From: Hyphomicrobium sp. | Lineage (GTDB): Bacteria > Pseudomonadota > Alphaproteobacteria > Rhizobiales > Hyphomicrobiaceae | DNA: 64,000 nucleotides | Direction of reading: 5' to 3' | Assembly: GCA_013141015.1 (NCBI GenBank) | Contig: JABFRT010000036.1 | Span: 87,301-151,300 of the forward strand | Part shown: positions 37,009 to 45,355 of the stretch, piece after piece | How the letters are laid out: each line of letters begins with the position of its first letter | Numbering within the stretch: position 1 is the first letter of the stretch | Program-made: the position numbers and the translations under genes | Notes under the pieces: model-generated | What the model saw: the letters and a program-made list of their open reading frames with translations, nothing else | What the model was told of the DNA's origin: nothing | The model's database searches: none

Positions 37009-38621
37009 TCAGGCGGGGATTTTGGCGTAGGCCCAGGGCATGAGTTCATCGATGCGCGATGCTGGCCACCGGTTGACGAGCTTGGTCAGTGTGTCGGCGA
37101 GCCACGCATGGGGGTTCACGCCGTTCAGCTTACAGGTCTCGATGAGCGAGGCGATGATCGCCCAGTTGGAGCCTCCGTCGTCGCTGCCGGCGAAGAGCGC
37201 GTTCTTGCGATTGAGTGCGATGGGCCGGATCGACCGCTCGACCGTGTTGCTATCGATTTCGACGCGGCCGTCGTCGAGGAAGCGGCAGAGTCCATCCCAG
37301 TGGTTCACGCCGTAACGGATCGCCGCGGCGATTGGTGCTCCGCGCGGAACTTTTGCGAGTTGCTTGCCAAGCCACGCCTTCAGATCGTCTACGAGGGGCA
37401 GGGTTTGTGCCTGCCGCACAACGTGGCGGTCGGCAGCGGTGCGGCCACGGATCTCGGCTTCAATGCCGTAAAGTGCACCGAGTCTGTCGAGCGCTTCGCT
37501 GGCGATTGGCGCATTGCCGCCTTTTGCGATGTCGTAGAACTGGCGGCGGAAGTGGCTCCAGCATAAGGCGAGCGTGACCGCGCCGCCAGGACGGTTTGCG
37601 TCGGCGAGCCCATTGTAACCGGCATAGCCGTCGACCTGCAGCGTGCCGCTGAAGCCAGCGAGCAATGCGCGTGCGTGTTCGCCGCCTCGTCCAGGCGCGT
37701 ACGTGTAAGCAACGGCGGGAGGACCTGTTCCCGGGTGCTTCGGATGCCCACTCGCATCCGCACCGCCGCCCCACGGCCGGTCGTCACGGGCGATGGCCCA
37801 GAGGTAGCCGGTCTTGGTCCGGCCAGCGCCCGGATCGAGCACCGGGCAACGCGTCTCGTCGCAGAAGAGCTTCGGAGAGCTTTTCAGGATCTCGATGAAC
37901 CGCGCGTGTAGTGGCTCGAGTTCGACGGCGGCATAGCCGACCCAGTGACACAGAGTCGAACGGTCGATGTTGACGCCCTCACGTGCCAAGATCTGCGCTT
38001 GGCGATAAAGCGGCAGGTGATCGGCATATTTTGACAACAGCACGTCGGCAACGAGTGCTTCGGTCGGCAGGCCTCCCGCGATCAAACGGCTCTGCGCGGG
38101 CGCCTGCACGACGCCATCGGTGCAAGTCCGGCAGGCATATTTCGGACGCCGCGTCACAATCACCCGCAGCGTCGCTGGGATTTTGTCGAGGCGCTCGGAT
38201 GTGTCTTCGCCGATCACATGGAGTTCGCCGCCGCAGCACGGGCAGGCCTTCGCCTCAGGCTCGACGATAATTTCTTCGCGCGGTAGATGTGCAGAAGCAG
38301 ATGTCCCCGGTTGGAACGGCGCGTCTTAATGGCGTGGCCTTTGATGATCTCGTTGGCGTTCTCAGCTTTAGCGTTCTCGACGGCAAAGCCGGTCTGCACG
38401 TCGTCGAGGGCGAGGTTCATCTGATCGTCGGTGATCCTCTCCGATGAGCGGCCAAAGTGCGCGCGGCGCAGCACTCGCAGAATATGCGCAAAGCGCTCAT
38501 TCTGGCTTTTTTGAAGCGTAGGTTCTCGCTGGCAAGAGCCGCATTCGCAGCACGCGGCGGCGAGCACCATCGCCTTCAAGGCCGCGACGTCATCCGGGAG
38601 CTCATCGGGCGACAGCATCAT
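37009..38621 (-). pseudogene. tnpC: IS66-family transposase TnpC with a frameshift (inner element)
   Basis: The N-terminal part starts at ATG 38621 ('MMLSPDELPDDVAALK') and is in one frame to about 38300; from there the protein continues in another frame through 'PREEIIVEPEAKACPCCGGEL' (key: CPCCGGEL) to the stop at 37009. The catalytic parts 'FCDETRCPVLDPG', 'QVDGYAGYNGL' and 'SNTVERSIRPIALNRKNALF' are intact in the long piece. One clear frameshift near 38300; the coiled-coil segment near 38500 also looks disturbed. Not obviously a programmed shift: no slippery run is present there. Confidence 0.85.
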
Positions 38622-38683
38622 GGCTAGCAGAATCGCCGATTTGGGCGTTGCAGCGCTGGTGGTACGCGCGCGTTCGATGTGGA

Positions 38684-39037
38684 TCACTGCGCTGCTGTGG
38701 GACGTACGACACGCTGCGCATGCACACGCGACCAATCGAGCCCTTCGAGCAGGGCCGAGAGTTGCGCCGGCGACAGCCGCATGACGCCATCTTCAACCTT
38801 CGGCCATCGGAACGTGCCGCCTTCGAGCCGCTTTGCCAGAAGACATACCCCGGTGCCATCCCAGAACAGCAGCTTCACACGATCTGCGCGCTTAGCGCGG
38901 AACACATAGATCACGCCGGAGAACGGCTCCAACTTGAGTTCGCCCTCGATGATGGCAGCGAGCCCATCCATACCCTTCCTGAAGTCGACAGGTTTGGTTG
39001 CGATAAACACCCGCACGCTGGTCGGCGGCACGATCAC
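38684..39037 (-). CDS. tnpB: IS66-family accessory protein TnpB (inner element)
   Basis: 117 residues, intact. 'VRVFIATKPVDFRKGMDGL', 'IYVFRAKRADRVKLLFWDG' and 'LLAKRLEGGTFRWP' are the family landmarks. Overlaps the tnpA stop by 4 bases (ATGA type), which implies coupled translation. About 60 bp separate it from tnpC. Confidence 0.95.
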   Translation of the reverse strand: MIVPPTSVRVFIATKPVDFRKGMDGLAAIIEGELKLEPFSGVIYVFRAKRADRVKLLFWDGTGVCLLAKRLEGGTFRWPKVEDGVMRLSPAQLSALLEGLDWSRVHAQRVVRPTAAQ

Positions 39038-39489
39038 GCCAGCACCTTCAGCGCCTTCAATACGAGTGCGAGTGTTTTGGCGTCGGCGGCACGGCGTATC
39101 CGGACAGTGGCCGTACCGAAGCTGATTTCGATGGCCGATGCTTCTCCAGCCTGAGCTGGGGCAGGCTGTGCCGTTTGCACCGGTGCCACATCGACGACGG
39201 CGCGCGCGAACATTGCTGGCTCACCGCCCGAAAAACCAACTGCCTGCAACGCATCGGTGCGAAAAGTTTTTATCCACCCGAACAGCTGCGATGGCGTGAG
39301 GTCATGCCGGCGGGCAACGCGAGACACCACTGCGCCATCGGCAAGAGCCTCGGCGACAATTGCTATCTTCGCCTCGTCCGGCCACTTGCGGCGCCGGTCG
39401 TCGCCAGAAAGCACCTCAATCCGGCGCGGCCGGGCAGGCTTAGTGATATCACTATGGTCGTCACTATGGACGTATCGATCCTGCGCCAT
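39034..39489 (-). CDS. tnpA: IS66-family accessory protein TnpA (inner element)
   Basis: 151 residues, intact. Contains the helix-turn-helix part 'VVSRVARRHDLTPSQLFGWI' after 'KWPDEAKIAIVAEAL', and the C-terminal 'IEISFGTATVRIRRAAD' segment. First gene of the inner element; its start lies 108 bp beyond the 3' end of tRNA-Gly on the same strand, so read-through from the tRNA promoter could reach it. Confidence 0.92.
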   Translation of the reverse strand: MAQDRYVHSDDHSDITKPARPRRIEVLSGDDRRRKWPDEAKIAIVAEALADGAVVSRVARRHDLTPSQLFGWIKTFRTDALQAVGFSGGEPAMFARAVVDVAPVQTAQPAPAQAGEASAIEISFGTATVRIRRAADAKTLALVLKALKVLA

Positions 39490-39549
39490 GACGCGAAACC
39501 ATCAGTCCATCCGTCACGGAATTCCAGGTGGGGGCAGTGAAGCGCTTAT

Positions 39550-39557
39550 GATGCTTA
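39550..39557. repeat. Target-site duplication of the inner IS66 (right copy)
   Basis: GATGCTTA, identical to 36970–36977. The next base, C39558, completes the terminal repeat of the outer element. Confidence 0.95.
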
Positions 39558-39558
39558 C

Positions 39559-39566
39559 GGAGCAAC
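39559..39566. repeat. Target-site duplication of the outer IS66 (right copy)
   Basis: GGAGCAAC, identical to 34525–34532. Removing everything from 34533 to 39566 restores the site before both insertions. Confidence 0.95.
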
Positions 39567-39596
39567 TTCATAAGCTTCTGTTTTTCATGAGACAAT

Positions 39597-39671
<75 letters not shown>

Positions 39672-39838
39672 ATCCATTTGGGGTCAGCGCCTTGCGGCGC
39701 CGCGAGAGACGCCTTATGGCGCAAGTGTCCGGGCATTGCAAGAGGGCCGCGTTAGCCTTTCTTTCGCCCCCGGCGCGACGAATTGGGCGGGGTGACCCGC
39801 AGCCTTGTCTTGCGGCCCATGCAACTGAGGATCAGACC

Positions 39839-40360
39839 GTGCCAGAGACGCCGACGTTCAACCCTCCCCTGACCCGCAAGGCGCTATTTGAGCGGCTTGC
39901 GGCCATGGATATCACCACCACCACAATCGAGCATGCTGAGGTCTTCACGGTTGCCGAAAGCGACGCAATTCACGCCGCATTACCGGGCGCGCACACCAAA
40001 AACCTGTTTCTCAAGGACGACAAGGGCGCCCTGGTGCTCATTGTTGCCAATATCATGACCAAGGTCGATTTGAAGGCCACTGCCCGGGCACTGGGTGCGG
40101 GACGGTTCTCGTTCGGCAAGCCGGAGCTGCTGGCCTCCGTGCTCGGCGTCACGCCCGGTTCGGTCACGGCGTTCGCGATCGCCAACGACACCGCCGGCCG
40201 GGTCCAAATGGTTGTCGATGCCGGGCTAATGACCCACGACAGCCTCAATTGTCATCCACTTCAGAACACGGCGACAACCAACATTGCGCGCGATGATCTT
40301 TTGCGGTTCATTCGCTCAACCGGCCACGAGCCCAAAATTATAACATTGACCGGCGTTTGA
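39839..40360 (+). CDS. YbaK/ProX-type aminoacyl-tRNA deacylase
   Basis: 173 residues, single YbaK domain. 'AALPGAHTKNLFLKDDKGALVL', with key part HTKNLFLKD, is the substrate-binding segment of the ProX/PrdX subgroup, which hydrolyses Ala-tRNA(Pro). GTG 39839 has GAGGA eight bases upstream; the open frame that runs upstream through the tRNA-Gly and IS end is not gene. Followed by the CnoX-like gene after 24 bp. Confidence 0.88.
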   Translation: MPETPTFNPPLTRKALFERLAAMDITTTTIEHAEVFTVAESDAIHAALPGAHTKNLFLKDDKGALVLIVANIMTKVDLKATARALGAGRFSFGKPELLASVLGVTPGSVTAFAIANDTAGRVQMVVDAGLMTHDSLNCHPLQNTATTNIARDDLLRFIRSTGHEPKIITLTGV

Positions 40361-40384
40361 ACCGGCACGGATGGAGACGTTTCT

Positions 40385-41299
40385 ATGGATTTTGGCCAAC
40401 GCATAGGTGCGGATGGTGTGCTCGGCGACGCTGGCGTCATCAAGGATTCAACGTCCGCTGGTTTCGCCCGCGACGTGATTGAAGCCTCGCGTGAGGTGCC
40501 AGTCATTGTCGATTTCTGGGCCAGCTGGTGCGGCCCATGCAAACAACTGACGCCGCTGCTTGAGAAAGTCGTGCGCAGCTATGGCGGCAAGGTGCGGCTT
40601 GTCAAAATCAACGTTGATGAAAACCAAGCCATCGCCGCCCAGCTCCGCGTGCAATCGCTGCCGACCGTTTATGCGTTCCGCGACGGCCAGCCGCTGGATG
40701 GCTTTGTCGGCGGGCAGCCTGAGGCGACGCTACGCTCGTTCGTCGATCGTTTGGTTGCCGAGGACGAGGCGAATGATATCGACGCCGTATTGAAAACCGG
40801 AGATGAACTTCTCGAACAGGGCGACTTGCAGGGCGCAGCCGAAGTCTATGCCGCGATCCTGCAAGAAGATCGCGAGAATGCCGATGCGCTGGCCGGCCTC
40901 GCCGCCTGTTACCTTGGCACCGGCGATCTCGACCGCGCCCGCCAGACGGTGTCGCTTGTGCCGCCCGCAAAGCGCTCGACCGCGCGCGTGCAAGGCATAG
41001 AGGCCGCGCTCGATCTCGCCGAAAAGGCAGGCTCGGCGGGCGATCCGTCGCAGCTGATGCGGCGCTTGGATGCTGATCCTAATGATCACCAGACCCGTTT
41101 TGATTTAGCCGTGGCTTTGGCTGCTGCCGACCGTAAGGCCGATGCGCTTGAACACCTGCTTGAGATTATGCGCCGTGACCGCAAGTGGAACGAGGAAGCC
41201 GCGCGCAAGCAGTTGTTGCAGCTTTTTGATGCTTGGGGCCCCAAAGAAGCTCTGGTGGCGGAAGGCCGCCGTAGGTTATCGTCGCTGTTGTTCAGCTGA
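40385..41299 (+). CDS. CnoX/YbbN-like thioredoxin-TPR co-chaperone
   Basis: 304 residues. Thioredoxin domain (about 22–128) with 'FWASWCGPCKQL', Cys49 and Cys52, and the cis-Pro in 'QSLPTVYAF', followed by TPR-like repeats to the end. CnoX protects unfolded proteins from oxidation and passes them to GroEL. E. coli CnoX lacks the first Cys; here the full CGPC is kept, so redox activity is likely. Second gene of a plus-strand run YbaK–CnoX–LonN–Trm112, with 27 bp to the next gene. Confidence 0.88.
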   Translation: MDFGQRIGADGVLGDAGVIKDSTSAGFARDVIEASREVPVIVDFWASWCGPCKQLTPLLEKVVRSYGGKVRLVKINVDENQAIAAQLRVQSLPTVYAFRDGQPLDGFVGGQPEATLRSFVDRLVAEDEANDIDAVLKTGDELLEQGDLQGAAEVYAAILQEDRENADALAGLAACYLGTGDLDRARQTVSLVPPAKRSTARVQGIEAALDLAEKAGSAGDPSQLMRRLDADPNDHQTRFDLAVALAAADRKADALEHLLEIMRRDRKWNEEAARKQLLQLFDAWGPKEALVAEGRRRLSSLLFS

Positions 41300-41326
41300 G
41301 CTGCTGCGCTACACAGAGAGGCTTTC

Positions 41327-42013
41327 GTGACCCTGACAGAGCGCTATCGCCGCCCAGCGGATCTGCCGCCGCGCATTCCGGTATTTCCGCTGCGCGGGGC
41401 AATTTTGCTGCCGCGCGCTACACTGCCGCTTAATGTGTTTGAACCGCGCTATCTGCAAATGATAGACGACGCGATGTCGGGATCGCGCGTCATCGGCATT
41501 CTGCAGCCGCTCGGTTCCGACGATGACGACGAAATTGAAAGTCCGCTTGGCAAGAGCGCTGGGTTGCGGCGGGTCGGCTGTGCGGGCCGCATCACGTCCT
41601 ATCAGGAACTCGACGACGGCCGCCTGGTCATCACGCTCACGGGTGTGATGCGCTTTGAATGCGTCGGTGAGGCCGAAACCGACACACCCTACCGCATCAT
41701 GAGCGTCAGCTATGACCGGTTCGCCAAGGATCTGACCGAGGGGCTGGGTGAAGAATTCGTCGACCGGCAAAATCTTCTGCGCGTGCTGAAAAGCTATCTT
41801 GAAGCCAACCGTTTGAAGACCGACTGGAACGCAATCCAGCGCGCATCGAACGAATTTCTGATCAACGCGCTATCGGTTATGAGTCCGTATGGCCCGGAAG
41901 AAAAGCAAGCGCTGCTTGAAGCCGCAGATTTGAAGATGCGAGCCGAAGTGCTGATCGCGCTGGCGGAAATGGAGCTCGCGTCGAATGGCGGCACGGGTTC
42001 CACACTTCAATAG
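41327..42013 (+). CDS. Lon substrate-binding (LON N-terminal) domain protein
   Basis: 228 residues from GTG. 'IPVFPLRGAILLPRATLPLNVFEPRYL' (key: PRATLPLNVFEPRY) is the LON N-terminal domain signature; no ATPase or protease domain follows. Such stand-alone proteins are common in alphaproteobacteria next to CnoX and Trm112-like genes. Function unknown, perhaps substrate handling. AGAGAGG precedes the start. Confidence 0.88.
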   Translation: MTLTERYRRPADLPPRIPVFPLRGAILLPRATLPLNVFEPRYLQMIDDAMSGSRVIGILQPLGSDDDDEIESPLGKSAGLRRVGCAGRITSYQELDDGRLVITLTGVMRFECVGEAETDTPYRIMSVSYDRFAKDLTEGLGEEFVDRQNLLRVLKSYLEANRLKTDWNAIQRASNEFLINALSVMSPYGPEEKQALLEAADLKMRAEVLIALAEMELASNGGTGSTLQ

Positions 42014-42031
42014 TTACTACGAGGAAGCGCG

Positions 42032-42271
42032 ATGCCGTCGGATGCCCGCGACGTACAGGCCGTTGCTGAACAAGCGACAGATGTAAAGCTGCTGGAGCTT
42101 CTGGTTTGCCCGTTGACGAAGATGCCGCTTGTCTATGATCGCGCGGCGCAGGAACTGATCAGCCGCACCGCAGGCCTTGCCTATCCGATCCGGCACGGCG
42201 TTCCCTTGATGACCGAAGATGCCGCGCGCCGGCTGGACGACGCCGATTTTGAGAAACTTGCCCGCCGTTAG
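42032..42271 (+). CDS. Trm112-like small protein (YcaR family)
   Basis: 79 residues. '[17 protein letters not shown]' and '[17 protein letters not shown]' mark the Trm112/UPF0434 domain. Only one Cys of a zinc site is seen, as in many bacterial members. The eukaryotic protein activates methyltransferases; the bacterial role is not defined. GAGGAAG lies before the ATG; 18 bp after the LON-N gene. Confidence 0.9.
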   Translation: MPSDARDVQAVAEQATDVKLLELLVCPLTKMPLVYDRAAQELISRTAGLAYPIRHGVPLMTEDAARRLDDADFEKLARR

Positions 42272-42419
42272 CCCTTCGCCGGTGTTTAAAAAAATATCCA
42301 ACAAAAGCCGGCATATTTCGCGCGCGAATTAACTCTGATATCGATCATTTTCGAAACTGTCGCGAATTGGGGCGGCTTAACCATACGGCTTTAGGGTTTG
42401 TAAAACGCGCTGTGGTCAC

Positions 42420-42438
42420 TTCGATGCAGTTCATCGAA
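42420..42438. repeat. Inverted repeat just before the hybrid kinase gene
   Basis: TTCGATG, five bases, CATCGAA: seven perfect pairs, and the flanks ACT/AGT extend it with one bulge. It ends one base before the GTG at 42440, so it would cover the ribosome site if that were the start. Confidence 0.6.
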
Positions 42439-42439
42439 A

Positions 42440-44278
42440 GTGTTAGCCGCCGTGATAGATCAAGTTACATTTGCGTCGCGCGTTAAGTTCAGCGCTGAGC
42501 GGACGGCCTTGAAGCTGCGCCAGATATTCGCGTTGCTGCCAGCATTGCCGCAGCCCGCACCAAGTCTGCGGCAAAGCTTCAATGACCTGATTGAACAAAC
42601 GGACGCACCGCACACCGGGCCAAGTCTTGAGCATGTTAAAGACGCATCCTGGCAACTGGCGGAAAATGAAGTGCGCTTCCGCGAGCTGGTCGATAGCCAG
42701 GATGAGCTGATCATCCGCCGCGATTGCGATAGCCGTGTGATCTTTGCCAATCGCGCCTATTGCGAGGCTTTTGCGATTGATTTGCATCTCGTTCGCGGCC
42801 GCCGCTTCAGTCCGGCAGTGATGGCGACCGAGGTTTATGCAGCAGGCCGCGACAGTCAGCACCAGGTTGCCGAGTTGATCGAGACAGCCAAAGGCCAGCG
42901 CTGGATTTTGTGGGAAGAGCAGCGCATTGCGACGGCCGGCGGGCCGCCCGATAATCAGTATATTGGCCGCGATGTAACGGACGAGCGCCGCGCGGCCATT
43001 GAATTGCGCGATGCCCGCGACCAGGCGCAAGCGGCCAACCGGGCCAAGTCGCGCTTTTTGGCGGCGATGAGCCACGAAATTCGCACGCCTATGAATGGCA
43101 TCCTCGGCATGGCGGGCTTGCTCGAGCAGACACCGCAGAGTGAGGAGCAGCGCTGCTATACGCGGGCGATCGATCAATCGGCGCGGGCGCTGCTGGCCTT
43201 GATCGACGAAATTCTCGACTTCTCGAAAATTGAAGCCGGCAAACTCAAACTGATGCCGGAAGCGTTCTCATTGCGCGAATGCGTTGCGAGTGCCGTCGAA
43301 TTGCTAGAACACAAGGCTGCCGACAAAGGGCTGAGGCTGACCTGCGCCATCGCGCCGGATGTTGCCGACGTGGTGATGGGCGATCACGCGCGGGTTCGCC
43401 AGATCGTCCTCAATCTCGTGTCGAATGCCGTCAAATTCACCGAACGCGGCAGCGTTGATGTTGTGGTGCGCCAGCATGCTGACGCGCTTGCCGCCTCGGC
43501 AAGTCCGCTCTACGAAATCATTGTCAAAGACACCGGCATCGGGTTATCGCCGAAAACCTTGAAGCTGCTGTTCGATGAATTCGAGCAGGCGGACGGCACG
43601 GCGGGCCGCCGGCAAGACGGCACCGGCCTCGGGCTCGCCATTTCCAAGCGCCTCGCGCGGGCAATGGGCGGCGATATTATGGCGGAGGGAGCCATCGGCG
43701 CCGGTGCGACGTTCACCGCCACCGTCCGCCTTGGCACAGTCGCAAGTGGCACGGTGACAGCTTATCGCCCAGCGGCAGCGCTCTGCCTCAATGCCAATCA
43801 AGAACCGCCGATCACACTGCCGCAGAATGTTTCCCAGCCGCGCATTCTGATTGTCGAAGATAACGAGATCAACGCTCTGCTAACGCGCCGTGTCAGCGAG
43901 CGGGCGGGATGCGCGGTCGTGGTTGCCGCCAACGGACGCAAAGCCGTCGAGGCCGTGCAGGAAACGTTGCAGTCATCCGCACCGGGCTTCGACGTGATCC
44001 TGATGGACGTATTTATGCCCGAGATGGATGGCCTGCAGGCGACCGTTGAGATCCAGAGGTTGTTCCGGGAACGTGGTATGCCGCAGCGCGTGTGCCCGCC
44101 AATTGTCGCGCTCACGGCCAATGCCTTCGCCGAAGACCGCGAACGCTGCTTGTCTGCTGGAATGGACGACTATCTGGCGAAGCCGTTTGATGCCGGTCAG
44201 CTGGTCGGGTTGCTGGCGCGGTGGGTGCCGCGGCTTGACCGGCGCCGGCCCGATCAGCGGGGCCGCGCGCGGGGATAG
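42440..44278 (+). CDS. Soluble hybrid histidine kinase (PAS–HisKA–HATPase–REC)
   Basis: 612 residues. PAS-like domain (about 78–185), HisKA with phospho-acceptor His212 in '[11 protein letters not shown]', HATPase with N-box 'NLVSNAVKF', 'DTGIGLS' and '[13 protein letters not shown]', and a C-terminal receiver with Asp523 in '[13 protein letters not shown]' and the Lys in '[10 protein letters not shown]'. No membrane helix is visible, so it senses a cytoplasmic signal. No partner phosphotransfer protein nearby. Start uncertain: GTG 42440 is given, GTG 42452 would clear the inverted repeat. The upstream 168 bp are A/T-rich and probably hold the promoter. Confidence 0.9.
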   Translation: MLAAVIDQVTFASRVKFSAERTALKLRQIFALLPALPQPAPSLRQSFNDLIEQTDAPHTGPSLEHVKDASWQLAENEVRFRELVDSQDELIIRRDCDSRVIFANRAYCEAFAIDLHLVRGRRFSPAVMATEVYAAGRDSQHQVAELIETAKGQRWILWEEQRIATAGGPPDNQYIGRDVTDERRAAIELRDARDQAQAANRAKSRFLAAMSHEIRTPMNGILGMAGLLEQTPQSEEQRCYTRAIDQSARALLALIDEILDFSKIEAGKLKLMPEAFSLRECVASAVELLEHKAADKGLRLTCAIAPDVADVVMGDHARVRQIVLNLVSNAVKFTERGSVDVVVRQHADALAASASPLYEIIVKDTGIGLSPKTLKLLFDEFEQADGTAGRRQDGTGLGLAISKRLARAMGGDIMAEGAIGAGATFTATVRLGTVASGTVTAYRPAAALCLNANQEPPITLPQNVSQPRILIVEDNEINALLTRRVSERAGCAVVVAANGRKAVEAVQETLQSSAPGFDVILMDVFMPEMDGLQATVEIQRLFRERGMPQRVCPPIVALTANAFAEDRERCLSAGMDDYLAKPFDAGQLVGLLARWVPRLDRRRPDQRGRARG

Positions 44279-44401
44279 TTTGATCTTACCCGGTCCTTGA
44301 TTACCGGCACCGCTGGCCACGGGCTTTGCAAAACCGTCACGGAATCGTGCTAGACCCTGTGACTGCAAGCGCAATGCAAACGGGGAAACAGGGACCAAAT
44401 C

Positions 44402-45355
44402 ATGCGGCAAGATCTTCACGGCGTTTCAAGTGGAAGATTGCCGCGAAGCATAGCGCCATTCCACCGGATGGCCCATGTGCCGGCCCGCTTCTCCATGTTC
44501 GCGCGCGCGCTCGAGCCGAAGATTTACGGCCGCATCGGCAACCTCGAAGTGCGCCTTGCGCGCACCCGCGCTGAAATCAAATTGGCGCAACAGCTGCGCT
44601 ATCAAGTGTTCTACGAAGAGATGTGCGCCAAGCCGTCCAGGCTGGCTCAGTTCCGCCGCCGCGATGAAGATGCCTACGACGCGGTTTGCGATCATTTGCT
44701 GGTCGTCGATCTCAATGAATCGCGCGGCCGCAATGCGCTTGGCCGCCCGGCTTTGCCCAAGGTCGTCGGCACCTATCGCGTGCTGCGCCAGGACATCGCC
44801 GAGCGCAGCCTCGGATTTTACACCTCCAGCGAATACGACATTGCGCCGCTGATTGCCACCAAGTCGCCGCGCTACCGCTTCATGGAGTTGGGCCGCTCCT
44901 GCGTGCTGGCCCCGTATCGCAACAAGCGCTCGGTCGAGTTGTTGTGGCACGGCCTTTGGACCTACGTGCGCGAGCACAAGATTGACGTGATGATCGGCTG
45001 CGCCAGCTTCGAAGGCACAGACCCGGACGCGCACGCCGAAGCCTTGAGCTTCCTGCACCATAATGCGCTGGCGCCTGTCGAATGGCGCTGCCGGGCGCGG
45101 CAAGGCCTGCACGTGCCGATGGACCGGATCGCAGCTGATAAACTCAATCCGAAAGCCGCACTGAAAACCATCCCGCCGCTGATCAAAGGCTATCTGCGGC
45201 TTGGCGCATTCGTTGGAGACGGCGCGGTCATCGATCATCAGTTCGGCACCACCGACGTACTGATTGTGCTGCCAGTCGAAAAGATCGACCCGCGTTATTT
45301 TGAGCACTACGGGGCGCCGCAGGAAACCAAAAGCCGCGTCGCGGTCGATGCCTAA
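44402..45355 (+). CDS. olsB: Ornithine N-acyltransferase OlsB-like (GNAT)
   Basis: 317 residues. 'VVGTYRVLRQ', 'MELGRSCVLAPYRNKRSVELLWHGL' (key: ELGRSCV...YR) and 'GCASFEGTDPDAHAEALSFL' are the landmarks of the OlsB/hemolysin-like GNAT family, which makes lyso-ornithine lipid from ornithine and 3-hydroxyacyl-ACP. The first 40 residues are not conserved, so ATG 44471 is an alternative start. Its stop codon directly abuts the stop of the convergent maeB gene, with no base between. The second enzyme, OlsA, would be the frameshifted PlsC-like gene at 59.5 kb. Confidence 0.75.
   Translation: MRQDLHGVSSGRLPRSIAPFHRMAHVPARFSMFARALEPKIYGRIGNLEVRLARTRAEIKLAQQLRYQVFYEEMCAKPSRLAQFRRRDEDAYDAVCDHLLVVDLNESRGRNALGRPALPKVVGTYRVLRQDIAERSLGFYTSSEYDIAPLIATKSPRYRFMELGRSCVLAPYRNKRSVELLWHGLWTYVREHKIDVMIGCASFEGTDPDAHAEALSFLHHNALAPVEWRCRARQGLHVPMDRIAADKLNPKAALKTIPPLIKGYLRLGAFVGDGAVIDHQFGTTDVLIVLPVEKIDPRYFEHYGAPQETKSRVAVDA

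Larger units (their letters stand above)
36978..39549 (-). mobile_element. Inner IS66-family element inserted in the end of the outer one
   Basis: 2572 bp. Ends: GTAAGCGCTGCACCG at 36978 and, on the other strand, ATAAGCGCTTCACTG at 39549; both continue to a shared CCCACCT. Genes run on the minus strand: tnpA 39489, tnpB 39037, tnpC 38621. Its 8-bp duplication GATGCTTA lies inside the outer element's terminal repeat, one base from the tip, so this element arrived second. Different in sequence from the outer element, so not a self-copy. Confidence 0.95.
34533..39558 (+). mobile_element. Outer IS66-family element, interrupted by a second IS66
   Basis: Left end GTAAGCATCCGG at 34533–34544; the right end is the complement, CCGGATGCTTA at 36967–36977 followed, after the inner insertion, by C39558. 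Without the inner element and one copy of its target duplication the length is 2446 bp. It encodes tnpA and tnpB intact and a tnpC broken by several frameshifts, all on the plus strand. Flanked by the 8-bp duplication GGAGCAAC. It is dead unless TnpC is supplied in trans. Confidence 0.95.

Noticed and set aside
38214..38400. Programmed frameshift in the inner tnpC
   Set aside because: No slippery heptamer or run is present near 38300, and IS66 tnpC is normally one frame; decay or sequencing error is simpler.
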